Positions 11,101 to 21,152 of a stretch of 64,000 nucleotides of DNA are shown one piece after another. Position 1 is the first letter of the stretch, and each line of letters begins with the position of its first letter. A model generated the notes under the pieces. The model was not told the DNA's origin, did not search any database, and saw only the letters and a list, made by a program, of their open reading frames with translations. Origin of the DNA: Asparagopsis taxiformis (taxonomy: Eukaryota > Rhodophyta > Florideophyceae > Bonnemaisoniales > Bonnemaisoniaceae); NCBI GenBank assembly GCA_030407315.1, contig JALQPE010002860.1:36960-100959 (forward strand), written 5' to 3'. A program made the position numbers and the translations under genes.

Positions 11101-11612
11101 CATTCTACGGTGTCTATGTTTCGCAATCGGAGGTAAGAGGTGGTGGGTTTGGCGTATTCGCGGCGAAGAAACTGAAGAAGGGGACGGTCATTGGCTGGTA
11201 CAACGGGACGATTTTCTATGCGAAGATTCGAGACTCGGAACCGCAGAGATCAGTGATGTACGGCCCGGAAGGATTTGGGTGCACAGGACAGAGGTTCCAG
11301 GACTACAACATGGAATTGGAAACCACGTACATAGGGAGGGGTGCACCTGTTCGGAAGGTCTGGCTCGTTCCAGCGGTCTATAATTGTACCAGCTACCTCA
11401 ATGATTGTCGGGTCATTGACGGAACGGAGAAAGCGACCGAGGTGAGTCGAACACAGTCAGCCGAGTTTCGACAAGGCGATGCCATAGACAAACCGGACTT
11501 TGCTTCAAATATCAAGAATCCCCATGCTGTCAAGGTCGTTCTGACCAGAGACGTTGAAGCTGATGAGGAGATATTTGCTGACTATGGTAGAAAATATTGG
11601 GCAGCTAACTGA
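8147..11612 (+). pseudogene. ParB-like domain + N6/N4 DNA methyltransferase + SET domain protein (two frameshifts)
   Basis: Three overlapping ORFs read as one protein of about 1150 residues. Part 1 (8147-8935) starts at an ATG with strong Kozak context (gccATGG) and has a ParB/Srx-like N-terminal domain with LEILDGAHRCMAI. Part 2 (to 10653) has an acidic low-complexity linker with a basic patch (QRKKARLERG), then methyltransferase motif IV (LVLTDPPFNTR, about 10105-10135) and RVLRPGGHALIYSS. Part 3 (from about 10617) has motif I (MDFFSGTYSTAIAC) followed by a SET-like domain from about 11134: GGGFGVFAAKKLKKG..IGWYNGTI, NCTSYLND and EIFADYGRKYW. Order IV before I is that of beta-class amino-methyltransferases (PF01555 type). 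The frames change at 8878-8935 and at about 10620-10650, each equivalent to one missing base near a homopolymer. No canonical -1 slippery heptamer is present. The Asn-His-Ser-Cys motif of active SET enzymes is not intact. The gene is convergent with the ParB-dioxygenase gene downstream. Family assignment is strong, and function of this copy is doubtful unless the indels are sequencing errors. Confidence 0.8.
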
Positions 11613-11887
11613 GCTACTTTGATAGATTTCAGTAAACACGCATTGGCAGAGACAATAGACTGTGCATCATCTTCCAAGAGCGCTAGATATTATAGATTAG
11701 ACTACAAAAATCGTGACATGACTGCAGGAAGGCATCTGCGGCCTGGAGTGCAAACTATCCACTTTTCTACTGCTATACCTATGGACACGAAAAGGAGAGA
11801 AACTAGAAAGATGTGAGTGAGAAATTGTGTAGCAACGCAGCATGTAGAACACCAGTAAGGGAGCGATGTAGGAGAAGCAGTCACCCC

Positions 11888-12207
11888 ATTACAGTGCGGG
11901 CTGTTTACCGGGGATGCTGATAGCAAAGTCATCGTTACGATGACTTTGCTGTAAGAAAAGAAAACATTACAGCAGCCACGATTCTTTACCGGGTAAAAAA
12001 TTCTTCGGCCACTGCAAGGAAACGGTTCCTTACAGCAAAGTCATTGTTACGATGACTTTGCTGTAAGAAAACAAATCATTACAGCGGCCACAATTATTTA
12101 CCCGGTAAAGAAATCGTGGCTGCTGTAATGTTTTCTTTTCTTACAGCAAAGTCATCGTAACGATGACTTTGCTGTAAGGAACCCTGGTAAACGGCTTCGG
12201 CTGTAAG
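11888..12207. repeat. foldback repeat, copy 1
   Basis: A nested palindromic unit. The ends are attacag...gtttacc and ggtaaac...ctgtaag. Inside are three copies of a 29-bp odd-length palindrome (AGCAAAGTCATCGT, central T or A, then its complement), separated by ATTACAG-C-GCCAC arms around TTTACCCGGTAAA cores. The whole can fold into one long hairpin or several short ones. It lies 276 bases after the methyltransferase-SET gene and 476 bases after the 3' end of the ParB-dioxygenase gene. Related copies are at 28543, 29407 and 33785. Confidence 0.9.
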
Positions 12208-12682
12208 CAGCAGGGAGTTTCGTCCTTCTCCCATCTTGGTAAAGGTGAGAAGCGAAGTGTGAAGTCGAGAAAATTGCTCAGCAAAGGTCTGTACGGCTGT
12301 GAGCAGCTCTCAGGAGTATTTTACCTCACGTGGTCTCTGTTCAGAGTATACCCTGTATATATATAGGTAGCCTAGTGTAGGTGGGAAGGTAGACGAAAAT
12401 TCTACCAAGAATTTATCACGGTGACGGCTCTCGTAGTCGAAATCTGCGCGTTGTCAAGGGTTGAAACTAGTCTCCCCCTACGGCCAAGCTAGTAAAATCA
12501 TACAACGTTGTAGACCAATATTAAAAAGTAGCAAGCAATCTGCTGAGTAGCACTAAACTATGAGATGAAGGACAGATGTATAGATGAGAATTGAAAAGTG
12601 GGCTAAGGTAACAATGTTGAGATGAGAAAGACAGAACTTTATAGCAGGGAACAGTAGTATAGGTTTTAATACTTCTGATATG
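12208..12682. other. intergenic, no gene seen
   Basis: 475 bases between a foldback repeat and the 3' end of the ParB-dioxygenase gene. An alternating TA run (tgtatatatatag, about 12354-12366) is the only notable feature. Confidence 0.4.
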
Positions 12683-15600
12683 CTATCTATTGCTCCTATC
12701 GTACTTGTAATATTCGACGGTGTGGATGTGGTCCGTGAGGACGTCCTTCTCCGTCTTCAAGTAGATGTGGCCGCGCGTGGGCAGGCCATAGACTAGCTTT
12801 TCGCCCGCAGGAATATCTCCGCGCTTGAAGCCGACCCCGTAATGGTAAAGGTCACCGCGACCAACCAATACGGAATAGGGTGGCACATAAAGCCTATGAA
12901 TGGGAACCTTCCACATATCGGCGTCCGGATTGGCCAGGCATACATGACTATAAGGGGCAGCTACTATAGAGAATCCATCTGCTCCGCTCGACATCATGAA
13001 GTATGATGGAGACTCGGTAGGTCCTGCAACACGACTCGTTGATACCTTGAAGTCCGTGTGCCCATCCTGGTCCGCAGCCCCATCTGCTGTAAGAAGCAGC
13101 CGCAATCCTGTCTTCGGGAAGAAGACAGGATCATCACCCTCCCAGTAAGCCTTAAAGATGTACCAAAGATGGCCGCATGATGAACCTATGACATGCATGG
13201 TGTTCCTCTGATGTACGGATAAGGAACATTTGCTCTTCAGCTGATGGCCGCATAGCGATACACCAATGATGGACGGGAGATGTCCATACGCTCATCTCCC
13301 GGACATCAGCGAAGTATCTCTTGCGTACACTAGCGATATCACGTACATCATTGGTTCATCTAAAGCATATCAGGGGTACATATTCATTTTCTTATAGGGC
13401 CTCCATTCCCAGCTTGAGAAACTCCGCACAAACACCAAGAGCAAGCTCTGCCACCAACTTGTTCTTATACATATCCAAATTCCCCTCCTCCAACTTATCG
13501 CACAACTCACGCCGTGGCAGAGAGAGGCGCCCACGACCACCATCTATGCGGTCCTTCGCATCACCCACGTTGTGGATGAACTGCCACGGCGAAGGATCGA
13601 AGCCGGGCTTTGCGAAAGCTGGCGGCTCGTCCTGTGGCTCCCTGTCGTCATCGTTAGAATCAGACTGCTGGGAGGGTTTTTCAACCTCCTCAACCAGCGG
13701 GAACTGCCTAGCGAAGTGACCGAACAGCTCATGCGTCGCACTCCCAGCCGTGGACGATTCCAATAAGCGTTCCAAAACAATAACCCCCAAGTTCTCCAGC
13801 AACGCCAGCTTCACCGCAAAGTACTGTTCCACCACCGTTTCCTCAGCTCCCGGCGATGCAGCTACCTGGAATGCTGCCGCCCTCATTTCCGCCCGAACCG
13901 TCTCCACCGTCGTACTTTCCATATAGTACTTCATCCGGCTGCCAGACGCAATTGCGCTGGGGAGAACGGCGGCCACATTCTCATCGACGATGCTGTCGGG
14001 AATGGGATTCTCCTGGGCGTCGTCGAACTGGAGAACCGGCTCCCGAGAACGACCTCGGGAAGCCAACTTGGATTCTTTGACGACGACTTTGATGAAGTCT
14101 CACCGAGCCTTCTCTTTTTGGTAGAAGGCTCGGGCGTCGCAGAAGCTGCTTCCAAGTTACGCTTCCCGAGGATGGAGCTTTCACCCGCATCCTCGGGGGC
14201 GCTCTCCAGCTCAACGACCTCCACAGCACCACCCGCCGTTCCACCACGACCGGAACGACTCGCTTGCAGGCGGGCACTCCTTCTGGGCATCACTTTCCTC
14301 CCAGAAGTTTCCACTCCGGGCGGTGCAGAACCACTGACTTCAATGACATCTTCGTCAGGATCTGCACCTCCCTTCGCACTGCTGCCCTCGACCACATTCT
14401 CGGGAATAGGGCCCTCCGTCGAAATCCTCGCAACCGTCTTCTGTCCAACCCCACCGGATGGTGAAGGGACGAAACTGTCATCGCTGGAGCTTCCCGAACT
14501 GCTAGCAGATGCAGAACGGGAAGCTTCGACAGCGGGGGCCGGAGCAGCAGGGTGCTGCTCGGCAGCCGGAGTCGCAGGCTCAGGCTGCGAAGCCGGTGAG
14601 ACCTGCTCCTGCGCGGCTTGGACAGGACGGTTGGGGGTACCAGTCCCGGCGTGGGATACTGGACCAGACTGTTCACTGCCAGCCTGGGGACCACGCGCAG
14701 TCGGCTTGACCGGGGTCACCGCAGGGGAGGATGCAGACACGGCAGGGGTAGTGAGAGGAAGAGGGGCAGCCTCAGAATCGCTGGAAGACTCCAGTTGAGG
14801 TGGTGGGGGCAAAGGAATGGAGGATGAAGGGATGGGCAAGGAATTGGAAGAGGAAGGGATGGGGGCATCATCACCACATGTGGCTGGGAGCGCAGCATGT
14901 GGGATGTCTGGGTACATCGCGTGAAAGCGTTTCTGGATAATCATGTCGCGGTACCCAGTGACGCGCAGGAGCATTTTCCTGGCGTCCTTCCCGAAGACAG
15001 ACTTCTTACGGGGAAAAATGTTCTCCGACTTGTAACCATCGGGGGGGGGGCCTTCCTTGGGACGGAAGTCTGCCCAACACCCCTTCTTGGGGACCATCTG
15101 AGCAAGAACTTCGACAACGCGCGAGCGAATGTCGAAGCTCTTGCTCGGGTCACCCACGCTGGGAAATGACCCATCCAGCATCCTCAACACATCCGACACG
15201 TTCCAATACTCGGCCACCTCCTTCACGTACCCGAAGATTTCCAACAAACCAGCAATCCATTCCTGCCCAATGGTACCAACCGAGTACGGTTTCAGCCCGG
15301 CCGACCGACGGCTACAAGTGTAGCGCGCCGTCATCTCAAGGATGAAACACTTTTGGACGTCCGGTGCACTCCTGAACGACCCATTGAACAACAAGTTCAC
15401 CGTACACCCAGCCAGATCTTCAGTTGAAGAAAACTGAACGAACTCCGGCCTGTTCGGAATACTCGACCAGTATTTGAAAGCAGGGCTTTCAATGGTCTTG
15501 AAACCTTGGTCAATGGAGACGTAGCGCATGAGCTGTCTCGGACGAATCCAGCTCAGCGCTTTCCGTTCTTTAATGTACTGAGCGGTCGGCTCGATCTTCT

Positions 15601-16146
15601 TCTTTCCCAGGCGGTGGATATTGATGAACTCCATCACAGAGCACACATTGTCAGCAACTGTTACCTCGCTGACATTGTGGGTGTGGAAGTTCATCAGCCG
15701 TGAAAGCGGGAGTACTTCTTCGGAGCAGAAGACATCCCGGCCAAGCCGAGTCGGTGGGAGGAGAAAGTCGACTGGAATGGTTCCAAATCGACCGTAAATG
15801 TCTGAACTGACAAACCCCTCCCACTCTGGACTGTCCTTCGCAGGAGCAGGTCCAGCCGACTCGAGAATGGCCTTCAACGCGGTCACTCGGTGAGATCCAT
15901 CGACGTATTGCAGTCGGACTTTTGCATTGGAATCAATCACCTCGCAGACGGACACGCGTGAAGCAATCACGGAAAATCCCTGAGTGAGAAACGTTTTCTT
16001 CAACTCATCAACGCGATGCGGCCTGACCACCCTGGACACGACTGCCGGAGGAGAAACATCCAGGGGGGAAATGAAGACTGGAATGTTTCGGCAGCTCTCC
16101 GGACTTATATCGTAGTCCACATCCACCGGGATGGGCACTGTGCCAG
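12683..16146 (-). pseudogene. ParB-like/2OG-Fe(II) dioxygenase protein, 3' portion of copy 1
   Basis: Homologue of the intact gene at 29864-32974. In order on the minus strand: the ParB-like domain (VRLQYVDGSHRVTALK, about 15880-15930) and an alpha-helical region shared with the paralogue (HNVSEVTVADNVCSVMEFI, FKYWSSIP, FILEMTARYT). Then come a long Pro/Ser/Ala-rich linker, a helical segment (SGSRMKYYME, SSTAGSATHELF), and the dioxygenase core with GHTDF (metal ligands His and Asp), GDLYHYGVGF (distal His) and RGHIYL (2-oxoacid-binding Arg). There is a frame change at about 14066-14110 (one missing base) and an interruption at about 13140-13395. No ATG opens the ParB-side ORF, because the gene is cut at 16146 by the CACTA-like element. 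Its 5' portion is at 27917-28346 and joins in frame across a 2-bp target duplication. Confidence 0.8.
13140..13395 (-). repeat. ~255-bp insertion inside the ParB-dioxygenase pseudogene
   Basis: The paralogue reads KLGFGREEAVVFPETGLRL without a break. Here KLGMEA is followed by a stop, and the protein resumes at DDPVFFPKTGLRL about 255 bases later. The stretch contains nested imperfect inverted repeats, including cgggagatg...catctcccg (13274-13301) flanked by accaatgatg/catcattggt-like arms. A stop codon comes before any GT donor on the minus strand, which argues against a simple GT-AG intron and for a small hairpin insertion. Confidence 0.5.
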
Positions 16147-16184
16147 CACTACTGAGTTTGAGATCAAAAAATGTAGTAAATTTA

Positions 16185-16530
16185 CTGCCTGAGGCAGTAA
16201 AAATCACTGCCTGAACAATGTAGTGCCTGAGGCAGTAAAATTACTATTTTAATTTTTTTCAGTTCTAGTGCCGCAGGCAGTAAAATACAAAATTTCCTGG
16301 CAGTACGGTATGTAGCAGAATGCAGTACTGTACGATAGCAAATTATAGTAATTTTTGCTGGTACCACAGGGCAGTAGTGCAATGCAGTGATTTTTGATGA
16401 TTTCTGCAATGGAATGTACTGCCGTACAGTACTGCCCTGGCAAATGACCTGGCATTAGAATCAGGCAGTAAAATATACTGGCTCCGGCAGTGAATTGTAC
16501 TGCCTGCAAGTACTGCCTTGATAGTAATTG
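16185..16530. repeat. left subterminal repeat array of the CACTA-like element
   Basis: Roughly 345 bases with many direct and inverted copies of GGCAGTA / TACTGCC, often paired as TTTACTGCC-TGA-GGCAGTAAA palindromes. The density falls off toward the inside. In CACTA elements such arrays bind the element's accessory protein and transposase. That role is inferred here. Confidence 0.8.
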
Positions 16531-16845
16531 GTGATTGGTATTTTCTGAGACTCAATATTGCAATAGTTGTCCAGGATAGGGTTGTACAATGTGTTCGCAT
16601 GTGAGTTCAAGTAGAGAAGAGAGGAAACTATTCTGAAGCTACTAGTAGTGAGAAGTGTAGAGGATGCATGGTCACATGGAAATGACAGTTACAAAAAAGG
16701 TAGGAGAAAATCGGTCGTTTTCCGAGGATATGAGTAGAGTAGTTGGCATTATTTGTTACTATTGCTAGCATTCTCGTTGCAGGAAAAGCGTTTGGAGTGA
16801 CACTCTGCGATTGGAACGAGAGGCGAAGGCGAAGTTTGACGGAAG

Positions 16846-18369
16846 ATGGAATCTCAGCGTCGTGAGGAAAATCCAAATGACTGCCTAGCAGGGATTATTC
16901 GAGAGGGATTCAGGACAGTGACTGGGGAAGTTCGTCGTATTAGGGAGAGGATGGATGAAATCGACGATGATCGAACGTCCCAACGCCAGCAAATCGAAAA
17001 GCTGATGAGTCGCGTCGAGTTTATAGTAACGGAATTACAGGGTGTGAAAGACATCTGTGATGGTTTATTACAGCAGAGTCAGGGCACTTCGAAGAAGGGG
17101 ATGACTGACAAGGACAGGGACCGGTTGCGCATCTCGCAGTCAGCAGAAATATCGTTTTCTTACAATTTTCTGTGAGCAGTATTTGGAACTGTTGTACCTT
17201 TGCTGGTCGACAAGATTGATGCTGGGGCGACAATTTACACCAACCAAGGAATCTACGACCTCCGTGGGTGCAGGTTGCTCTCTGCAATGATGTTTGCGAA
17301 GCAGAGCAATGACAAGAGGGATGTGTTCCAATCCAACACCGGGAAGAACAACATCGAGCTTCGATTCCAAGTGGTGATGTCTCTCCTGCGGAATATTCAG
17401 AAGGAAAAGTCGGGTACAGGCCGTACAGTGGAAGGCTCGAGCTCTGGGCGCGATTCGAATGCGTTCAAAGTCTGGAAGGAGAACAAGTACATTCCGGACA
17501 AAATAATCGAAGAAGTTGTTTATGGTGCCACTGGCGATGGCCGAAACCAGCCTGCAGGAAGCATTGACGGAGGGGCTAGGAAGCGGAGGAAAACAGATGG
17601 AAATGGTGGACAGTTGAGCAATCGTGAAATATCTTTGGCTGTTACGAAAGTTGCGCTGACAAAGGTGCTCGGTTTCCTGAACAAGTCTGGAGAGCAGGTG
17701 CGCCATCGATTCCTTGTCGAACTGGGGTTCGCTCTAGTGTTGGAAACGGAGGCCTCTATCACTTTCGAGTTTCCAACTCACGATCTCATTCGAGATATGG
17801 ACGTCATCCCCGATACCCGTGTGACCAACAGAAATCTAAGGCCTGAGGAACGGAAAGTTGTGGATGACAAGAATTCCGAGATCTTGATACAATTCATCGC
17901 TGAGCGGAAAGAGATGGTTGTCATCATTCAGTACGAAGTCGAGATATCGGGATGTGTGGCCAAAAGGATGATTCGAAGGAGAATCAATATCCTGGAGGTA
18001 GCCCTGAACACTGCAATTGCTTTCCTTCAATGCACGAGTAGAACGGTTTTCCTGCGACGTTCCTGCAATTCACTCAGATTTGTCTATGCAATCGCTTCCG
18101 GGATTCTAGGAATTTTCAAGGTACAATCAGGTCAGACCTTCGAAGAAAGTGTACAAGACAAGCTCAAACAATTAGGAAAGGCGATGTTGCCGAGTGACCG
18201 AATCTGTAAGAGGCATCTCTGCGAAGATGTACTGACAATTACTAACGAAAAATTCGATGAACAACACTTGGAACAACGTAGTACCGCGTTTGAGGAGGAT
18301 AGCGGACATGGAAATGAAGAAGATGGGAGTGAAAGCTACGTTGAAGTTTTCCTTGATGAGGAAGATTGA
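16846..18369 (+). CDS. uncharacterised ~500-aa family protein, copy 2, with an in-frame UGA
   Basis: An ATG in strong Kozak context (aagATGG, 16846) opens a 109-codon segment rich in charged heptads, probably a coiled coil (TVTGEVRRIRERMDEIDDDRTSQRQQIEKL, split at 20 residues: TVTGEVRRIRERMDEI then DDDRTSQRQQIEKL). A TGA at 17173-17175 follows. The same frame then stays open to 18369 and matches the 5113-6324 product along its length, ending in an acidic tail (SYVEVFLDEED). Downstream of the TGA there is no early ATG that would keep the conserved part, so the two halves are one gene. The paralogue has TGT (Cys) at the aligned position. The TGA may be a nonsense mutation, readthrough, or (least likely) a recoded codon. 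Function unknown. It sits just inside the left end of the CACTA-like element. Confidence 0.6.
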
Positions 18370-18559
18370 TAATGGAAGCGGATAAGTAAAGTTTCATAAC
18401 CTTTGAAGTAAAATAATTACGACGAGGCAGACTGAGGAGAAATAGAAACCTTTAGATATGAAACTGTCTAGGATATGAGTGGAAAAGGTGCACCCTAGCA
18501 TGCTACGTACTACATGGTGTACTGGAAACAATAGCTATCGTTCTTATTTTTCAGCTCAC

Positions 18560-18686
18560 TCTGCGACTAGAAAGCGTCATGTCTACTACGGTTAAGAGTT
18601 TTAACCTGTCATTGAGCACGCCTCTAGTAGCTTCGGGGCCTGTACAGTCATATCCAATGCCGTAGCTCCACCTGGCAGAGTAGTGG
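18560..18686 (-). pseudogene. Tudor-like gene relic A (C-terminal fragment)
   Basis: The minus strand of about 18645-18685 aligns with the end of the 6600-7632 gene around CQELEDIGYDAI (on the plus strand gtcata-ccaatg...agctcc...tggca in both). The reading frame is broken by small indels, and upstream it is replaced by hairpin satellite units. It lies convergent and next to the 400-aa family gene, the same arrangement as at 5113-7632. Confidence 0.4.
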
Positions 18687-18872
18687 GGAAAATAATACCG
18701 GGTATTATTTTGAGGGATATTTTGCCAAGTGGCGGGCAATCATTGGTACCGACTACAGGCGATCCCTGGACGAAACCTAAGAATAATACCCGGTATTATT
18801 TTCAGGGATATTTTGCCAAGTGGAGGGCAATCATTGTTACAGAATGCCGACAGTCCCTGGACGAAGAAACAG
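18687..18872. repeat. two ~92-bp satellite units with TAATACCCGGTATTA palindrome
   Basis: Two adjacent units, each beginning with an AATAATACC(C/G)GGTATTATTTT palindrome followed by AGGGATATTTTGCCAAGTGG and ending TCCCTGGACGAA. The core palindrome recurs in the arrays at 20120 and 22655. Confidence 0.75.
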
Positions 18873-18975
18873 GCAAGAAAGATATGGAGCATGTATCGAT
18901 CGATACCATCGAAGTAGTCGAAGTTGACTAATTCTGAACAGTCTTGTAGAATCATTTAGAAAAGATAGAACAACG

Positions 18976-19235
18976 TACGTTGAGTAAAAAGTTTTACTCA
19001 GAGGTGGCATCGTGTACGGTAGGATGGGGTACGTCTACAGGAGAACTACTCTGTCCAACAATAACATCATGCCCAATTCTGTCTAGCTCGCTGCAGATGA
19101 TGTGTCCGCTGAAGATGCAGGCTGGGTGGTTCAAGTATGCGGTTCCCAAAAAATGTTCCTGGGAACTCGCTCGAAAGTTCTATATGAAAGAGGGCCCTGA
19201 ACAGGTTTCCATGTCAATGTGAACGAGTCCGAATA
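18976..19235 (-). pseudogene. Tudor-like gene relic B (C-terminal fragment)
   Basis: The minus strand reads HPACIFSGHIICSELDRIGH, matching CCIFSGTTTCQELEDIGYD of the 6600-7632 gene. An in-frame stop lies upstream, and similarity fades beyond about 60 residues. Two relics of the same segment (see 18560) show that the Tudor-like gene was duplicated before decay inside this element. Confidence 0.45.
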
Positions 19236-19620
19236 CTTGAAATTGGTTTTGTCCGGCAGCTCAAAGTTCTCCATCATTGTTCTACTTTGAAGGACGTGAG
19301 CGTCCAGGAGTAAGAATATCTGTAATTGACATAGTCTTACTCTTCAGATTCTCGAATCAGAACGATTGTTGTTACTCATTTCTCCAGATTACCTGTATAC
19401 AGAGGACCCCACGATAACAGCCTTTGTAGATGAAACAGACTCTTCGTGAGCACCGTCTGGTAGAGTCCCCAAAATTATTATGACAGAGGACCCAGAATCT
19501 TGTCGTGTTTTCTTCAACTTGGAAATAGTATATTTAGTGAATATAGACATGGGAGGGGGTTAAGTACTGCATAGGTCGTAATATTTTCCAAAGTGGATTG
19601 ATAGCTCTTTCCTCTCCTGA

Positions 19621-20040
19621 TTGAAAGTAATTAAGAGGATTTTAAGATCATTAGAGGCACGCAATAGCCCATTACATATCGATCCATTCAGGATCAAAAG
19701 ATATGTTGAGATTCGCGAAATCGACTACAGGCTCGTCGACGTCATTAACGGGAGTATTCTCGCCTACAGCTATTCCGAAATCAACCCTAATACGGGTTGG
19801 ATCATTGAGGGCGAGATAGAGATAATGAATAGTGAACATACTCCCAGAACTGTAATCATACTCATAGTAAATGATGGGCTTCCGGAGGACTATACAGTTC
19901 CTATGATTGAGTTGGAGTTCGACATGTCTCCAGCTACAAATGCATCTTTCCTTCTGGATACTGTAAAAGTTTCAATCCCAAATGAAATAGTATCCAAGCG
20001 AGAAAACATGACTCTCTCTTCGAACCCGCATCTTACTTGA
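19621..20040 (+). pseudogene. hypothetical ORF fragment
   Basis: An open frame of 139 codons without an early ATG (it begins with TTG). The product is mostly beta-strand-like with alternating hydrophobic residues (YVEIREIDYRLVDVINGSIL). I do not recognise it. It could be a chance ORF or a remnant exon of a CACTA-borne gene. Confidence 0.25.
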
Positions 20041-20119
20041 AGATGAACAGGATATTACAACCAATGACCGTCATGCAACCAAGCTGGATAGTTTCAACAT
20101 TTCTCGAATACTAGACTGC

Positions 20120-20390
20120 ACCTGGAACACGGCCATTGGCCAGGGACAACCAGCCGACCGGGAGCCAATGACAGTGCTGCACCTGGCTTTTCGTATGGCA
20201 AAATAATACCCGGTATTATTTTGGGTCTGGGAAGCCCAGGTGCAGTAATGTCATTGGCCAGAGGCGGCGAGCCGACCGGGAGCCAATGGCAGGGCTGCAC
20301 CTGGCTTTTGGTATGGCAAAACTATACCCGGTATTATTTTGGGTGTACCAGGTCCAGGTGCAGCACTGCCATTGGCCGAACGAGGAATGC
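20120..20390. repeat. two ~121-bp nested-palindrome satellite units
   Basis: Each unit is a hierarchical near-palindrome. Outer arms are CCAATG/CATTGG, middle arms GCACCTGG/CCAGGTGC, and the centre is AATAATACCCGGTATTATT (one copy degenerate as ACTATACCCGG). Units repeat at about 121 bp. They are related to the longer array at 22655-23545. Confidence 0.8.
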
Positions 20391-20493
20391 CAACACTTTG
20401 CGAGTGAGGGGCATAGGTCGTTAAGATGGAAGGGATGAGGTTTGATGTTTGTCAGGTGGCTTTAGGGTGGGTCTACCAATCTTAAGATTCTTA

Positions 20494-21152
20494 TATGAGT
20501 CGCGTCGAGTTTATAGTAACGGAATTACAGGGTGTGAAAGGCATCTGTAATGGTTTATTACAGCAGAGTCAGGGCACTTCGAAGAAGGGGATGACTGACA
20601 AGGACAGGGACCGGTTGCGCATCTCGCAGTCAGCAGAAATATCGTTTTCTTACAATTTTCTGTGAGCAGTATTTGGAACTGTTGTACCTTTGCTGGTCGA
20701 CAAGATTGATGCTGGGGCGACAATTTACACCAACCAAGGAATCTACGACCTCCGTGGGTGCAGGTTGCTCTCTGCAATGATGTTTGCGAAGCAGAGCAAT
20801 GACAAGAGGGATGTGTTCCAATCCAACACCGGGAAGAACAACATCGAGCTTCGATTCCAAGTGGTGATGTCTCTCCTGCGGAATATTCAGAAGGAAAAGT
20901 CGGGTACAGGCCGTACAGTGGAAGGCTCGAGCTCTGGGCGCGATTTGAATGCGTTCAAAGTCTGGAAGGAGAACAAGTACATTCCGGACAAAATAATCGA
21001 AGAAGTTGTTTCTGGTGCCACTGGCGATGGCTGAAACAAGCCTGCAGGAAGAATTGACGGAGGGGCTGGGAAGCGGAGGAAAACAAATAGAAATGGTGTA
21101 CAATTGAGCCAGCGTGAAATATCTTTGACTGTTTCGAAAGTTGTGCTGAACT
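20494..21152 (+). pseudogene. partial duplicate of the 400-aa family gene
   Basis: Duplicates 17004-17662 at a constant offset of 3490 bases, including the in-frame TGA. From 20494 to about 21040 only a few substitutions separate the copies. After that the divergence rises sharply and a TGA at 21031 (CGA in the parent) ends the frame. The copy is truncated on both sides and cannot make the family protein. Confidence 0.85.

Noticed and set aside
11888..12207. Strong hairpins as transcription terminators or a two-sided bacterial terminator
   Set aside because: The same multi-hairpin unit recurs at four places with its own defined ends, in eukaryotic DNA. It is a foldback repeat.
13140..13395. 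Spliceosomal intron in the ParB-dioxygenase gene
   Set aside because: On the minus strand a stop codon precedes the first GT, so a GT-AG intron cannot remove it.
14118..14798. 226-codon plus-strand ORF opposite the ParB-dioxygenase linker
   Set aside because: Antisense shadow of a Pro/Ser/Ala-rich low-complexity region.
17173..17175. Selenocysteine codon
   Set aside because: No SECIS-like structure could be identified, and the region is a decayed transposon gene. Kept only as a low-level possibility.
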